The translations under genes were made by a program, and so were the position numbers. This document shows positions 1-8,954 of a stretch of DNA of 64,000 bases, in pieces. Source of the stretch: Paenibacillus sp. VTT E-133291 (lineage in GTDB: Bacteria > Bacillota > Bacilli > Paenibacillales > Paenibacillaceae). The stretch spans positions 1 to 64,000 of the forward strand of contig NZ_NFVA01000029.1 of NCBI RefSeq assembly GCF_002264395.1, given 5' to 3'. Each line of letters starts with the position of its first letter. Position 1 is the first letter of the stretch. The notes under the pieces are model-generated. The model had not been told where the DNA came from, did not search any database, and was given only the letters and a program-made list of their open reading frames with translations.

Positions 1-273
1 TACGCTTTGTTTTACGAAGCATAAGCTTCGCTTGATACAACGTCGCGTAAAACTAGCTACGAAGCTCCTGCATCATAGACTATGTATGATTTATTAATCT
101 ATATGCATTGTATCGCAATCAAGTTGCTTAGAGCAAATGATGACATTCCGTTGTAAGAGTATTAGACCTAATTTTGAATAAAGTTCATTGCTTCGTGACA
201 TTTTTTCTAGTAAACTTACTACTAGCTCGTATAAGATGTGCGCTTCTTTATAGAAAGGGGTAGTGACGGTAAG
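1..273. other. Intergenic stretch before yuiB, no gene seen
   Basis: No convincing coding frame is present. The first 65 bases are rich in GAAGC/GCTTCG words that can fold on themselves. They loosely resemble in style the intergenic repeat near 30.3-30.5 kb, but I could not establish a true match. A promoter for yuiB is expected here, but no clear -35/-10 pair was found. Confidence 0.4.
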
Positions 274-570
274 ATGGGGTTTATTCCAGTGTTTATCCTA
301 ACCGTTTTATTCTTTGTGATGATGTTTGGTATTGGATTTATTCTTAACATGTTAATGAAGACAACCTGGTTTCCCGCTTATCTATTCGTACTTATTATTC
401 TACCCGTCGTAGTCTATTCCATTTGGGATAGAAGCGCGATGTCGCTCTGGGAGCATCTCTCCAGTTTCCACTTTGTTGATTACTTAACTGGTGTCGCTGG
501 TCTTGCAGGTGCTATATTGAGTGGATGGACCATTCAAAAACTGCGCTTTGGCGGTTACAAGATGTTTTAA
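274..570 (+). CDS. yuiB: YuiB family small membrane protein
   Basis: This is a small integral membrane protein of the YuiB family, known from Bacillales; its function is unknown. The translation is almost wholly hydrophobic, with about three membrane segments, beginning MGFIPVFILTVLFFVMMFG and holding a conserved-looking GFILNML stretch. I chose the ATG at 274 because family members start just before the IPxFIL segment. An AAAGGGG lies at 254-260, an unusually long 13 nt upstream. A GTG at 238 in the same frame would add 12 charged residues and has no ribosome-binding site. The gene is monocistronic and is followed by a hairpin terminator. Confidence 0.75.
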   Translation: MGFIPVFILTVLFFVMMFGIGFILNMLMKTTWFPAYLFVLIILPVVVYSIWDRSAMSLWEHLSSFHFVDYLTGVAGLAGAILSGWTIQKLRFGGYKMF

Positions 571-590
571 AGATTTAATCGGAAGACCTG

Positions 591-617
591 CGGCTCTGAT
601 GTGAGAGTCGTTTTTTT
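591..617 (+). terminator. Rho-independent terminator of yuiB
   Basis: CGGCTCT and AGAGTCG pair (one G-T wobble) around a GATGTG loop and are followed by seven T residues, 20 bases after the yuiB stop. Confidence 0.75.
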
Positions 618-668
618 GAACATATAAGCTTTTAGTTCTACGCTAAGAATCAATTTTGAAATTCAGCG

Positions 669-720
669 AGAAACGGAACCTTCCTCTTCCAGAGGACAGC
701 GAAGCCGTTTCTTCTTGTTT
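669..720 (+). terminator. Hairpin with GAAACGG / CCGTTTC arms, possible second terminator or dispersed repeat
   Basis: The outer arms GAAACGG and CCGTTTC flank an inner CCTCT-TCC-AGAGG hairpin, and a T-rich tract follows. The left arm between the two stems is imperfect, so it may be a decayed copy of a repeated terminator-like element. Confidence 0.45.
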
Positions 721-786
721 AATAGAGGCAGATAATCGTATGAAAAAGCTGATTATATAGCGAAAAGAGTCGGAATTGGTAGTTTA

Positions 787-815
787 TTTACATTTCCGGC
801 GACGTTTTTTATGAT
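787..815 (+). promoter_or_regulatory. Sigma-A type promoter for dnaB-dnaI
   Basis: TTTACA at 787-792 and TATGAT at 810-815 are separated by exactly 17 bp and stand about 48 bp before the dnaB start. This is a near-consensus vegetative promoter. Confidence 0.7.
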
Positions 816-862
816 AGAATAGAATCCTGTATGAATTCGTGAAAACAAGGGGGTATCCGTAG

Positions 863-2401
863 ATGCGCATGAGTAACTTACATCATTTCACCGAACATCA
901 TCGGTACTGCGTTTCCCGCGAATTTGGTCTTAGTGTTATAGATGGACGTATGCTTAGCTCTGTGTATCAGCCTATGGTAGGAGCTTTTGCAATCAGTTTC
1001 TATCGCTTGCTGGTTGAACATGTGCCAGCAGATAGCATTGGCTATTCTGGAGTGGAGCAGCAGCGCAGATTATTTATGACGCTAGGCGTTGAACCGAATG
1101 AGAAAGGCCGCAAATATTTAATAGATCAGGCTTCCCGGTTAGAAGCGGTAGGTCTGCTACAGACCTGTCGAATCTATGTACCGGAAACTGATGATTACTT
1201 ATATGAATATGAGCTTATGCCGCCGCTATCGCCAGCTGACTTTTTTGCCACTCAGCATTTGACGTTGCTGTTACGCGATAAAATCGGCAAATTTGCTGTG
1301 CTGTCATTACGGGAACAATTCTGGAACCGAGAGCCAGAAGAGTGGAGTCGCAGATCCATAGGCAAAGAGAATATCTCCGTGCCTTTTTATGATATTTTTC
1401 AACTTAATACACATGTCATTGATTATGAGCTGGAGCAGGCACTTGCAGAAGTAGCCACTGTGCGTCAGCCTGGCATGCGTGAATCTGGAGAACAAGCGAT
1501 TGGATATAGTGATATTATTTTGCGTTTTCCGCGGGAGTCTGTAAACCGGGCTCATGTAGAAAAATTGCGTTTTGACCATACTCAAATGGGTGTTATTAAC
1601 TATGTAGCTCATAAGTATGAACTCAGTCCGCAGGATTTATGTCGTCTGCTGGATGAAGATGGCGTGTTCTCACCGGAAGGTGAGGTTATACTGGATGCAC
1701 TGCAATATAAAGCGAGCCAGCATTTCAGGCAGGATATGAAACGACAAGAAAAGCGTGAAATTGCTGCTGCTAAGGTTGTTTCCATCCGTTCCAGTGCCTC
1801 CGAAGAGAATGATGATTCTATAGCGCCTCCGGAGCAGTCTGTAGAGATGGAGTATTATGTAGAAGTACCACCACAATTTTTGTCCAAATGTGACATTCAC
1901 CAATATAATATGATGCTGCGGAACGAACCATATACGCGGCTGCTTCAAACTTTTTTCCCAGGTGCAGTGCCCAGTCATTTGATGGATATGTTCGAGAAAA
2001 TAGATTTGAATTATAAGCTAAGCGGTGAAGTAATTAATGTACTTATTCATTATTTAATGACTATGGTAGCCTCAGGTGGAGAACAGCGAATGAATCGCAA
2101 TTTTGTGGAGGCTATCGCTTCCAATATGCTGGTTAAACAGGTGAACACCTACGAAAAGGCTGTAAAATATATCAGGGATCAGTCCAAAGTGAAAGGCAAG
2201 GGAGCTACAACTAACACGGCGGGAGGATCTCGATCACGTTCATATGCCAAAAATACAGGCCGATCTGCTAAACCGGAAATTCCGATTGTGCTGGACGATG
2301 GAAGTGCCGGAACGGTATCGGAAGAAGAATTCGCGGCGATGATGAAGAAAGCGGCAGAAATTAAAGCCAGTAAGAAAAAAGGCGTTTCCCAAGCGCCGTA
2401 A
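863..2401 (+). CDS. dnaB: Replication initiation and membrane attachment protein DnaB
   Basis: This is the Firmicute DnaB, not the replicative helicase. With DnaD and DnaI it brings the helicase to oriC and to restart sites. At 512 residues it is a little longer than the Bacillus protein (about 470). The N-terminal winged-helix-like part (about 1-130) is followed by a variable acidic middle. A C-terminal DnaD/DnaB domain (about 340-440) ends in the helix YEKAVKYIRDQ, the family's YxxxI-type element. A basic, low-complexity tail follows. AAGGGGG lies 10 nt before the ATG. dnaI follows after 18 bases in the same operon, the standard pairing for helicase loaders. Confidence 0.93.
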   Translation: MRMSNLHHFTEHHRYCVSREFGLSVIDGRMLSSVYQPMVGAFAISFYRLLVEHVPADSIGYSGVEQQRRLFMTLGVEPNEKGRKYLIDQASRLEAVGLLQTCRIYVPETDDYLYEYELMPPLSPADFFATQHLTLLLRDKIGKFAVLSLREQFWNREPEEWSRRSIGKENISVPFYDIFQLNTHVIDYELEQALAEVATVRQPGMRESGEQAIGYSDIILRFPRESVNRAHVEKLRFDHTQMGVINYVAHKYELSPQDLCRLLDEDGVFSPEGEVILDALQYKASQHFRQDMKRQEKREIAAAKVVSIRSSASEENDDSIAPPEQSVEMEYYVEVPPQFLSKCDIHQYNMMLRNEPYTRLLQTFFPGAVPSHLMDMFEKIDLNYKLSGEVINVLIHYLMTMVASGGEQRMNRNFVEAIASNMLVKQVNTYEKAVKYIRDQSKVKGKGATTNTAGGSRSRSYAKNTGRSAKPEIPIVLDDGSAGTVSEEEFAAMMKKAAEIKASKKKGVSQAP

Positions 2402-2419
2402 TGAAAGAGAGGTGGAACT

Positions 2420-3376
2420 ATGGAGTCTATGGGCGATGTGCTTCGTTCGATCAACAATCCAACTCTACGGCAGCGTCAACGCGATCTTGAACAGGAGTTA
2501 TTCAATCATCCACTTGTGAAGGCATTACAGTCTGAACATCCTGAGTTAGACGATTCACGACTGCGGCTTCATATGAGCCGCCTGTATCAATATGTAGAGG
2601 AGAGCCGCCACTGTGCGAACTGTCCGGGTCTAGAGAAATGTCCGAATGATTTCCCTGGCCACTTTAGCAAACTTACGGTAGAGAGTGTGAATGGTTCGGC
2701 GGACTTATATGAACGCAAGACGGCATGCCGGCTTAAAGTCGCACAGGATAATCAGGATAGCATCCGCAAACGTATCCGTAGCTTTTATGTGGATGAACGT
2801 GTGCTTAATGGCGGTTATGACGAGATAGATATTATGGGCAAGGATCCACGCCGTGTCTCGGCGGTTAATAAAATATTTGATTATATTACGAGCGTGAAAG
2901 AGGAAGGTCTGACTTCACGCGGGATTTATGTACATGGAACCTTCGGAACGGGTAAAACGTTTCTGATGTGTTACTTGCTTCATGAGCTTGCTGTTGCCGG
3001 CTATACTGGAGTTATCGTATATATGCCGGATTTTATCGAGGATTTAAAATCGATTATGATGGACGGCCAGAAGATGAAGGAAACCGTTGATACGCTGAAA
3101 AACTGCGATTTACTTATTTTTGATGACATCGGTGCGGAGAATTTGAATCCATGGGCGCGCGATCATGTGCTTGGTGCGATTCTGAATTATCGGATGAACC
3201 GTAAACCAACGTTCTATACCTCGAATTATCCACTCGACGGTTTGGAGAAACATCTTAGCTTCACAAGTAAGGATGGCGAGGAAATTTATAAAGGTCAACG
3301 TCTGATGGATCGTATTGCTCCTTTTGTGGATGTTATTCCACTGCATGGAGAGAATCAGCGGGGGACGATTAGATAA
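2420..3376 (+). CDS. dnaI: Primosomal helicase loader DnaI
   Basis: AAA+ ATPase that loads the replicative helicase onto DNA. The N-terminal domain has the zinc-binding set C65-x2-C68, C74, H81 and C103, like the helicase-contacting domain of Bacillus DnaI. Walker A is GTFGTGKT at 173-180, and Walker B is LLIFDDIGAE near 231-240. At 318 residues the length is normal for the family. AGAGGTGG stands 6 nt before the ATG. The gene is coupled to dnaB and ended by a strong hairpin terminator. Confidence 0.95.
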   Translation: MESMGDVLRSINNPTLRQRQRDLEQELFNHPLVKALQSEHPELDDSRLRLHMSRLYQYVEESRHCANCPGLEKCPNDFPGHFSKLTVESVNGSADLYERKTACRLKVAQDNQDSIRKRIRSFYVDERVLNGGYDEIDIMGKDPRRVSAVNKIFDYITSVKEEGLTSRGIYVHGTFGTGKTFLMCYLLHELAVAGYTGVIVYMPDFIEDLKSIMMDGQKMKETVDTLKNCDLLIFDDIGAENLNPWARDHVLGAILNYRMNRKPTFYTSNYPLDGLEKHLSFTSKDGEEIYKGQRLMDRIAPFVDVIPLHGENQRGTIR

Positions 3377-3407
3377 ACTTTAAATATTCATAACCGTAAC
3401 ATTCAAA

Positions 3408-3446
3408 AGAAAAGCGATTCTCCTTTTATTGGAGGATCGCTTTTCT
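3408..3446 (+). terminator. Terminator of the dnaB-dnaI operon
   Basis: AAAAGCGAT...CTCC and GGAG..ATCGCTTTT form a 14-bp stem with a short AT-rich loop, about 30 bases after the dnaI stop. The A-run on the left and T-run on the right allow function in both directions. Confidence 0.85.
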
Positions 3447-3491
3447 GCTTGCAGCCTCTGGCTGCCATGGCATACTGACTCTGATGAATAA

Positions 3492-3674
3492 TAAGGGAAA
3501 TCTTCCCTAAAATGCAGAGATTTTTGCTCATCAGAATACTAATAAGGGAATATCTCCCTAAAATTCAACTGATTCATCAACGAAAACGGATATTCTCCCG
3601 ATTATTAGGGACAAATTCCCTGATTCCATTCAATTATAGTAATTATCGGCTATTATCAGGGGGATTTTCCCTAA
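3492..3674. repeat. Cluster of four 19-bp palindromic repeats
   Basis: Four palindromes of equal length lie at 3492-3510 (TAAGGGAAATCTTCCCTAA), 3543-3561 (TAAGGGAATATCTCCCTAA), 3605-3623 (TTAGGGACAAATTCCCTGA) and 3656-3674 (TCAGGGGGATTTTCCCTAA). Their starts are 51, 62 and 51 bp apart, leaving unrelated spacers of 32, 43 and 32 bp. A fifth half-site (GGATATTCTCCC) lies in the middle spacer. There is no coding capacity. It could be a dispersed intergenic element or a multi-site operator. Confidence 0.75.
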
Positions 3675-3685
3675 TCACCCTTAAA

Positions 3686-3737
3686 AACAGAAGCCGCCCG
3701 ATAAGTAGCATTTACTACTTTTGAGACGGCCTCTGTT
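3686..3737 (-). terminator. Terminator of the small minus-strand gene
   Basis: Read on the minus strand, a long stem is built from AACAGAGGCCG and CGGCTTCTGTT with an inner GTAGTAAATGCTAC hairpin. A run of T follows. It lies just after the stop of the small gene at 3756. Confidence 0.75.
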
Positions 3738-3755
3738 TATATTGTGATGATTCCC

Positions 3756-3911
3756 TTACTCCGAAATGAACTTAATGATAACCATGCCGAAAAAGACAAC
3801 GGTCATAAATGCAGTCATTCCGAAAAATCCGTTCATTAAATCGCCTAGATCATTGCGGGGTTCTTCGTTGATATGTTCTCGTGGGTCCCGTACTTGCGCG
3901 TTGACATCCAT
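3756..3911 (-). CDS. 51-residue single-pass membrane protein, YqzM-like
   Basis: The translation starts MDVNAQVRDPREH and ends in one long hydrophobic helix closing with VIIKFISE. This layout, a short polar N-terminus plus one C-terminal membrane segment ending in IIKFI, resembles the YqzM family of Bacillales, whose function is unknown. A perfect TAAGGAGG lies 8 nt before the ATG and a terminator follows the stop, so the gene is real although very short. A plus-strand frame overlapping it has neither a ribosome-binding site nor a recognisable protein. The coding call is firm; the family name is tentative. Confidence 0.75.
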   Translation of the reverse strand: MDVNAQVRDPREHINEEPRNDLGDLMNGFFGMTAFMTVVFFGMVIIKFISE

Positions 3912-4267
3912 AGCTTCTGCCTCCTTACAGGGACAATGCCTGTATTGTTAAGATGCAAATTGAGTTGACCATTATGAAATAAGTCATTGACATTTAATGC
4001 GCTTTCTTAGAGTATACCGAAAGGCTGGGGAGATTGTAAAGAAAAGAGTAACGTAAATAAAATTAGTTTGAGGGCAATATAATTGTATGTGATATATAAC
4101 ATATCCCTTAAAGATATGTTATACTGGAATTGTGTCGGTAAGTGGTAATTTGGTTATCATATTACATGAACAACTTATTAACTTATATTTTCGGAGTAAC
4201 TTCCATAAACTAAGCTTTGGTTTAGAATGGAGTAAAGCTTCGTAAAACTTAGAGGAGGAACAATATC
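3912..4267. other. Intergenic region between the small membrane gene and trxA
   Basis: About 355 bp without a gene. It must carry the promoters of both divergent genes. The notable content is the perfect inverted repeat at 4095-4123 described separately. The rest is AT-rich with no other structure seen. Confidence 0.5.
4095..4125. promoter_or_regulatory. Perfect 11-bp inverted repeat over a -10-like box, upstream of trxA
   Basis: TATAACATATC (4095-4105) and GATATGTTATA (4113-4123) are exact reverse complements with a 7-base spacer. The right arm overlaps TATACT (4120-4125), a plausible -10 box reading toward trxA. No T-run follows, so an operator is more likely than a terminator. The binding protein is unknown. 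Confidence 0.5.
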
Positions 4268-4585
4268 ATGGCTATCGTGAATGTGTCTGACCAAACCTTC
4301 AGTAACGAAGTGGAAGGTCAAGGTACTGTAGTAGTAGACTTCTGGGCTCCTTGGTGTGGTCCTTGTAAGATGATTGCTCCAATCTTGGACGAATTGTCCG
4401 CAGAACTGGGAGACAGCGTGAAGATTGCTAAATTGAATGTGGATGAGAATCCGGAAACGGCTTCCCGTTTTGGCGTGATGAGTATCCCAACCCTGATCTT
4501 CTTCAAAGACGGTCAACCGGTAGATAAAGTTGTGGGATTGAACTCCAAAGAATCCCTGAAAAATATCGTAGCTAAACATCAATAA
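4268..4585 (+). CDS. trxA: Thioredoxin
   Basis: Cytosolic dithiol-disulfide oxidoreductase that reduces protein disulfides using electrons from thioredoxin reductase. The 105-residue length is standard. The active site WCGPC is at 29-33 (C30, C33), and the cis-proline loop MSIPT lies near 72-76. AGAGGAGG stands about 9 nt before the ATG. It is monocistronic: a long leader with an inverted repeat lies upstream and a terminator follows. Confidence 0.97.
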   Translation: MAIVNVSDQTFSNEVEGQGTVVVDFWAPWCGPCKMIAPILDELSAELGDSVKIAKLNVDENPETASRFGVMSIPTLIFFKDGQPVDKVVGLNSKESLKNIVAKHQ

Positions 4586-4624
4586 TTGTTAAATGCTACT
4601 GTTCGGGCCTCGGCCCTGCCGCTC

Positions 4625-4655
4625 AGCGCCTTCGGTTCATTCCGGAGGCGTTTTG
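4625..4655 (+). terminator. Terminator of trxA
   Basis: The GC-rich stem CGCCTTCGG / CCGGAGGCG with a TTCATT loop is followed by TTTTGTGT. Confidence 0.7.
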
Positions 4656-4706
4656 TGTGCTGAATGCCAACTAATCATGGGTCCAATTTAGCTGGAGGGG
4701 ATCATT

Positions 4707-6659
4707 TTGGACAACATCCGCAATAAACTGGCTCTATTACCCGATCTGCCCGGGTGCTATCTGATGAAGAATGAAGAAGGCACCATTATTTATGTGGGGA
4801 AGGCGAAGGTACTTAAGAACCGGGTTCGTTCTTATTTTACAGGCAGTCATAATGGTAAAACGCAGCGGCTTGTCGCTAACATTGCTGATTTCGAATATAT
4901 TGTTACGTCCAGCAACATGGAAGCGCTCATTCTCGAGTGCAATCTGATTAAGAAGCATATGCCGCGTTATAACGTGCTTCTGAAGGACGATAAGACATTT
5001 CCTTATATTAAAATAACGAATGAAACTCACCCTCGGCTTGAAGTCACACGCCGGGTGATTAAAGATAAAGCAAAATATTTCGGCCCTTATCCTAACGGTT
5101 ATGCTGCACAGCAAACGAAAAAGCTCCTTGATCGTATGTATCCGCTCCGTAAATGTGGCGTAATGCCAAAGGAAGTCTGTCTTTACTATCACATGGGCCA
5201 ATGCTTGGCGCCGTGCGAGAAGGAAGTGCAGAAATCCGAGTATGAGCAGATTACGCAAGATATCGCTGCTTTTCTGAGCGGAGGTCATGATGCGGTTAAG
5301 AAGGATCTACAGCAGAAGATGCAGGAAGCTGCTGAGGAATTATATTTTGAACGGGCAAAGGAACTGCGGGATCAAATTATCCATATTGATGCATTGATGG
5401 AGAAACAGAAGATTAACACCACAGATACTAAGGATCGGGACGTATTTGGTTATGCGGTAGACAAGGGATGGATGTGTGTACAGATTCTGTACATGAGACA
5501 AGGGAAGATGATTCAGCGCCACTCCTCTGTCTTTCCATTTTATGGGGAAGCCTATAGTGACTTTATGTCTTATGTGACGCAGTATTACAGTGATAATCCT
5601 GCTCTGCCGCAGGAGATTCTTCTGCCGGATGTGCTTGATGAGGAAGCAGTGGCTGATAAAGAAGCTAAACCGGCGATTGTCATTGCCGCTCCAGCCGAAG
5701 AAGATCTGCTAAAGGGGGAAGATACCCCTGAATCGCCTGAAGAAGTTGAGGCCCGTGAAATGGCCGCTGCTGAAGCATCAGCAGCAGGTGTTGTTGATGC
5801 TGCAGGTGGCGCCTCTATTCTCCAGGAGTGGCTCGGCACCAAAGTACTAGTGCCGCAGCGTGGCCTCAAGAAGCAGATGGTCGGTATGGCCTGCCAAAAT
5901 GCAACAGTCGCAATCGACGAGAAGTTCCGGCTTATTGAACGAGATGAAGTACGTACCTCTGGTGCTGCAATGAGCTTGGGCGAGAGCTTGGGGCTCGAAC
6001 GCTTAAGCCGGATCGAGGCGTTCGATAACTCGAATATTCAAGGGACTAATCCGGTCTCTGCGATGGTTGTCTTCATTGATGGCAAGCCCGCACGAAAAGA
6101 GTATCGTAAATATAAGGTTCGTACGGTTGTGGGTGCGGATGATTATGGAACGATGCGCGAGGTCATCAGGCGTCGGTACGAACGGGTGCTGAAAGAGAAC
6201 CTGCCGATACCGGATCTTATTGTAGTCGATGGTGGTAAAGGGCAGATATCTTCAGCGATTGATATTCTGGAGAATGAGCTGGGGTTATTCATTCCGGTCT
6301 GTGGTCTCGTTAAGGATGATAAGCATAAGACGGCTCAGCTTTTGGTTGGAGATCCGCCGGAACCCGTCGCTTTGGCTCGTGATAGTCAGGAATTTTATCT
6401 GTTGCAACGGATTCAGGATGAGGTCCATAGATTCGCCATCACCTTCCACCGTGAACAACGTGGGAAGTCCATGGTTACTTCTAAACTGGATTCCATACCA
6501 GGTATAGGCGAGAAGCGGCGCAAGGCGCTGCTTAAGCATTTCGGATCGCTAAAGAAAATTAAAGAAGCCTCCATAGAGGATTTCAAATCACTTTCTATTG
6601 GCGAAAAGCTGGCTAGTCAAATTCTTGAGGCACTCAAGGATGAAGAGCCATCATCATAG
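4707..6659 (+). CDS. uvrC: Excinuclease ABC subunit UvrC
   Basis: Dual-incision nuclease of nucleotide excision repair, acting with UvrA and UvrB. The GIY-YIG nuclease is at about 12-95 ([17 protein letters not shown]). The UVR motif lies near 215 ([11 protein letters not shown]), followed by the RNase H-like C-terminal nuclease and tandem HhH motifs near 590-645 ([18 protein letters not shown]). The start is TTG with GGAGGGG 6 nt upstream; no closer ATG fits. At 650 residues it is about 50 longer than Bacillus UvrC. The extra part is an Ala/Glu-rich segment at about 312-366 between the UVR motif and the conserved core of the second nuclease, probably a flexible linker. Confidence 0.96.
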   Translation: MDNIRNKLALLPDLPGCYLMKNEEGTIIYVGKAKVLKNRVRSYFTGSHNGKTQRLVANIADFEYIVTSSNMEALILECNLIKKHMPRYNVLLKDDKTFPYIKITNETHPRLEVTRRVIKDKAKYFGPYPNGYAAQQTKKLLDRMYPLRKCGVMPKEVCLYYHMGQCLAPCEKEVQKSEYEQITQDIAAFLSGGHDAVKKDLQQKMQEAAEELYFERAKELRDQIIHIDALMEKQKINTTDTKDRDVFGYAVDKGWMCVQILYMRQGKMIQRHSSVFPFYGEAYSDFMSYVTQYYSDNPALPQEILLPDVLDEEAVADKEAKPAIVIAAPAEEDLLKGEDTPESPEEVEAREMAAAEASAAGVVDAAGGASILQEWLGTKVLVPQRGLKKQMVGMACQNATVAIDEKFRLIERDEVRTSGAAMSLGESLGLERLSRIEAFDNSNIQGTNPVSAMVVFIDGKPARKEYRKYKVRTVVGADDYGTMREVIRRRYERVLKENLPIPDLIVVDGGKGQISSAIDILENELGLFIPVCGLVKDDKHKTAQLLVGDPPEPVALARDSQEFYLLQRIQDEVHRFAITFHREQRGKSMVTSKLDSIPGIGEKRRKALLKHFGSLKKIKEASIEDFKSLSIGEKLASQILEALKDEEPSS

Positions 6660-6695
6660 GCATCAGAAACGCAGGAAAGATGTATACGTAAATAT

Positions 6696-6737
6696 AAAAA
6701 GATGTCATAGCAGATTTTCTGCTATGACATCTTTTTT
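6696..6737. terminator. Bidirectional terminator between uvrC and the CPBP protease
   Basis: AGATGTCATAGCAGA and its exact reverse complement form a 15-bp perfect stem with a TTT loop, flanked by A-run and T-run. It serves both convergent genes. Confidence 0.92.
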
Positions 6738-6765
6738 CATGATCGGGTGTCTCACCGTTACTTCT

Positions 6766-8451
6766 TTAACCTACAGATGTAGGTTCAACCGGCTTAGGTT
6801 CTGATTTTTGCGGCGGGTTAAACCGATAGACGATGTAGGCCACTATGAACGGCATGATAATCGCGAAGATACCAGCCCCTACATTCACGCTTTCCTTCAT
6901 AAAGATCAGCGTAGCGCCCATCAGAATGCTGTCAAACACGACGTGACTGAACATGACGGCAATAAAGCCGTAACGAAGGAAAATATAGCTAAAGAGCAAA
7001 CCGATCACGGTCAGCTCAATGGGACGGGAACTGATGGGATAGATCGGATACAAAGTATGGCCAAACGCCCAAACCAGCGTGGTGATCAGGCTAGCAATGA
7101 ACGTGCTACGGAATACTTTTTTCAACATAGGGATTCCAAAAAAACGATAAATAGCTTCCTCGGATAAACCTGCGAGCCATGCAACGATGGGCAGCAGCCA
7201 AGCATATCTCATGTTGTAAGGAGATTGAGTGGCGTCAGTAGTGGACCAGTTCTGCAAGGTAAATGATAATACGATGAACATAAGGGTCTGCACCCCTAGC
7301 AGCACGAATGCCCAGACGTATCCAGCCCGGATACTATCCAGCACATATTTTCCATAGCCAGGCTCTTTAGCGCGAGGCCATGGGTTCATCCCCTCTTCTT
7401 TTTTCCATAGGCCGTCCCCTCCAACTAAAGAAAAATATAGCAAGGAGGACATTAGGAGGCTATATAAGGCATAAATGATGAACATAATGACGGAAGTTAT
7501 CTGAGCCTCGAGTCCTTCGCCGGAGGATTCAGGAAGCATATTATAGGTGCTGATCATCATGATTACAAAATAAGCTGAGCTTAGGAATATTCCGCGCTTA
7601 AAGGAAGTATGTTCTCTTCTAAGTATGCTGTAGATGAGTGCCAGAATTCCTAAAGCTAAAGTAGGCAGACCGTAGCCGAATAAAGTAAGCTTTTCTGCGA
7701 GAGAGGTCTGATCCTTTACATATGAGGTATGCCAGGCTGGAGCGGTGAATCCTGCTTTAAAGCTGGATACCTGTTCGCCAGTGAAATCGAAATAATAGTG
7801 TAGTAAGGATTCGCCAACCTGAACGGAACGATCTGTATACACAAGCCCATAGTTTCCCGTATTTGATTCAATTTGCAATTTGGCGGGATTCACCCCCCAT
7901 TCCTGAAGCCAAGGTCGGGCAAGATTTTCTTTTTGGGCTAGAGACAAGTCAGTTCCCTTGTCCTCTTCTTTTGCACTAGTGGATACATTGCTTGGTGACC
8001 CTGCAGATGATCCTTCTACTCCTTGTTTGAAGGCGACAATCACGCCAGTATACATATTGAGGTCAACGGTGATTAGCGGCTCTTGTTCCGCTGAAGGACT
8101 AAGTGTTACACGGAAAATGTCAAAAGGATATCGTTGATCCAGCTTCTTCTTTGTATAGTCCTCCAAAAGCTTCTCGCGGGACATATAACCATAAAAGGAA
8201 GAATCCGTATCATAGAGTACATTCCACTGATCATTTGGTGCTTTGGTGTAGTTTAGCTTTTGTTCTGCAAATGATATCGCTTTGTCGCGGGCTTCCGCCT
8301 TGCTGATGACAGTAGTATCTTCCCCCACGGGGCTATTTAGCACTGAGGGAGCAATCTGAAACATAATAAATAGAATAAGACCGATAATGCCCGAGATGAT
8401 GAGCCTCTTGGAGAGGGCACGTTGCTGTAAGGGCTGGCCGACGGGATTCAT
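6766..8451 (-). CDS. CPBP family intramembrane glutamic endopeptidase
   Basis: Membrane protease of the CPBP (CAAX protease / bacteriocin-processing, Abi) family. One N-terminal membrane helix is followed by an exported region of about 220 residues. Then comes a multi-helix membrane domain. The family motifs are clear: EEAIYR at 431-436, FGH at 463-465, and H503 with D507 (HVVFD). The long N-terminal extracytoplasmic region is unlike the short Abi proteins and looks like two mixed alpha/beta units. AAGGAGG lies 6 nt before the ATG. The substrate is unknown; the gene stands alone and convergent with uvrC. Confidence 0.85.
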   Translation of the reverse strand: MNPVGQPLQQRALSKRLIISGIIGLILFIMFQIAPSVLNSPVGEDTTVISKAEARDKAISFAEQKLNYTKAPNDQWNVLYDTDSSFYGYMSREKLLEDYTKKKLDQRYPFDIFRVTLSPSAEQEPLITVDLNMYTGVIVAFKQGVEGSSAGSPSNVSTSAKEEDKGTDLSLAQKENLARPWLQEWGVNPAKLQIESNTGNYGLVYTDRSVQVGESLLHYYFDFTGEQVSSFKAGFTAPAWHTSYVKDQTSLAEKLTLFGYGLPTLALGILALIYSILRREHTSFKRGIFLSSAYFVIMMISTYNMLPESSGEGLEAQITSVIMFIIYALYSLLMSSLLYFSLVGGDGLWKKEEGMNPWPRAKEPGYGKYVLDSIRAGYVWAFVLLGVQTLMFIVLSFTLQNWSTTDATQSPYNMRYAWLLPIVAWLAGLSEEAIYRFFGIPMLKKVFRSTFIASLITTLVWAFGHTLYPIYPISSRPIELTVIGLLFSYIFLRYGFIAVMFSHVVFDSILMGATLIFMKESVNVGAGIFAIIMPFIVAYIVYRFNPPQKSEPKPVEPTSVG

Positions 8452-8728
8452 GTAACGCCTCCTTGTAAATTGACAATGTTATGTTCCATTATAGTATTAG
8501 TGCCATGATAGTTACAAAAATCATCGTACATTCTTTTTATGGGTAATAGAGATATTATAGAATAGGTATCTGAATATATACCATGAATTTAAAGTGATCA
8601 TTTCTTCATTTTTCATGAAAATCGATGCAATTGCAGGGAAAACACGGAAAAGTGATGAGAAAAGGTACTCCTACTGGTACATCCTCTCCAAACCGCATTT
8701 TTCATATGAATCACCATTAATAGTGTCT

Positions 8729-8757
8729 TTGTGATTTATCGAAATAACATATATAAT
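8729..8757 (+). promoter_or_regulatory. Promoter of the ktrBA leader
   Basis: TTGTGA (8729-8734) and TATAAT (8752-8757) are 17 bp apart. Transcription would begin just before the riboswitch P1 stem. The remainder of 8452-8728 shows nothing I can name. Confidence 0.6.
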
Positions 8758-8774
8758 TTGTATGCAATTGTATA

Positions 8775-8932
8775 TAGCCGAATTTCAGGTGAAAACGGGG
8801 GAACCACAGGAAGTAATGAAAAGATGAGTATACACCATAGGCGGTGTCTTTATTCATCAGGGGTGAATTTCGTTCTAGGAACGAATAGGGCAGCCTGCAC
8901 AGTCCGAATCCGTCAGCTAACCTCGTAGGCTA
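8775..8932 (+). ncRNA. ydaO/yuaA-type cyclic di-AMP riboswitch
   Basis: The element has hallmark stretches of this class: AACGGGGGAACC near 8794, AGGGGTGAATTTC near 8849, AGGGCAGCC near 8887, GTCCGAATCCG near 8902 and CAGCTAACCTCGTAGGC near the 3' end. The ends pair as P1 (TAGCC 8775-8779 with GGCTA 8928-8932). This leader class is known to bind c-di-AMP and usually shuts genes off. It sits directly upstream of a K+ uptake operon, the classical target (yuaA is ktrA in Bacillus). Confidence 0.92.
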
Positions 8933-8954
8933 ATTTACTGCAGGAACCAAGGGT

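Noticed and set aside
3492-3674. Repeats with 32-bp spacers as a CRISPR array
   Set aside because: The repeats are only 19 bp, imperfect and internally palindromic, one spacer is 43 bp, and no cas gene is near.
3766-3951. Plus-strand 61-codon frame
   Set aside because: It lies antisense to the small membrane protein gene, which has a perfect ribosome-binding site and terminator; the plus frame has neither.
8731-8928. Plus-strand 65-codon frame upstream of ktrB
   Set aside because: It runs through the promoter and the c-di-AMP aptamer, whose conserved RNA motifs explain the sequence.
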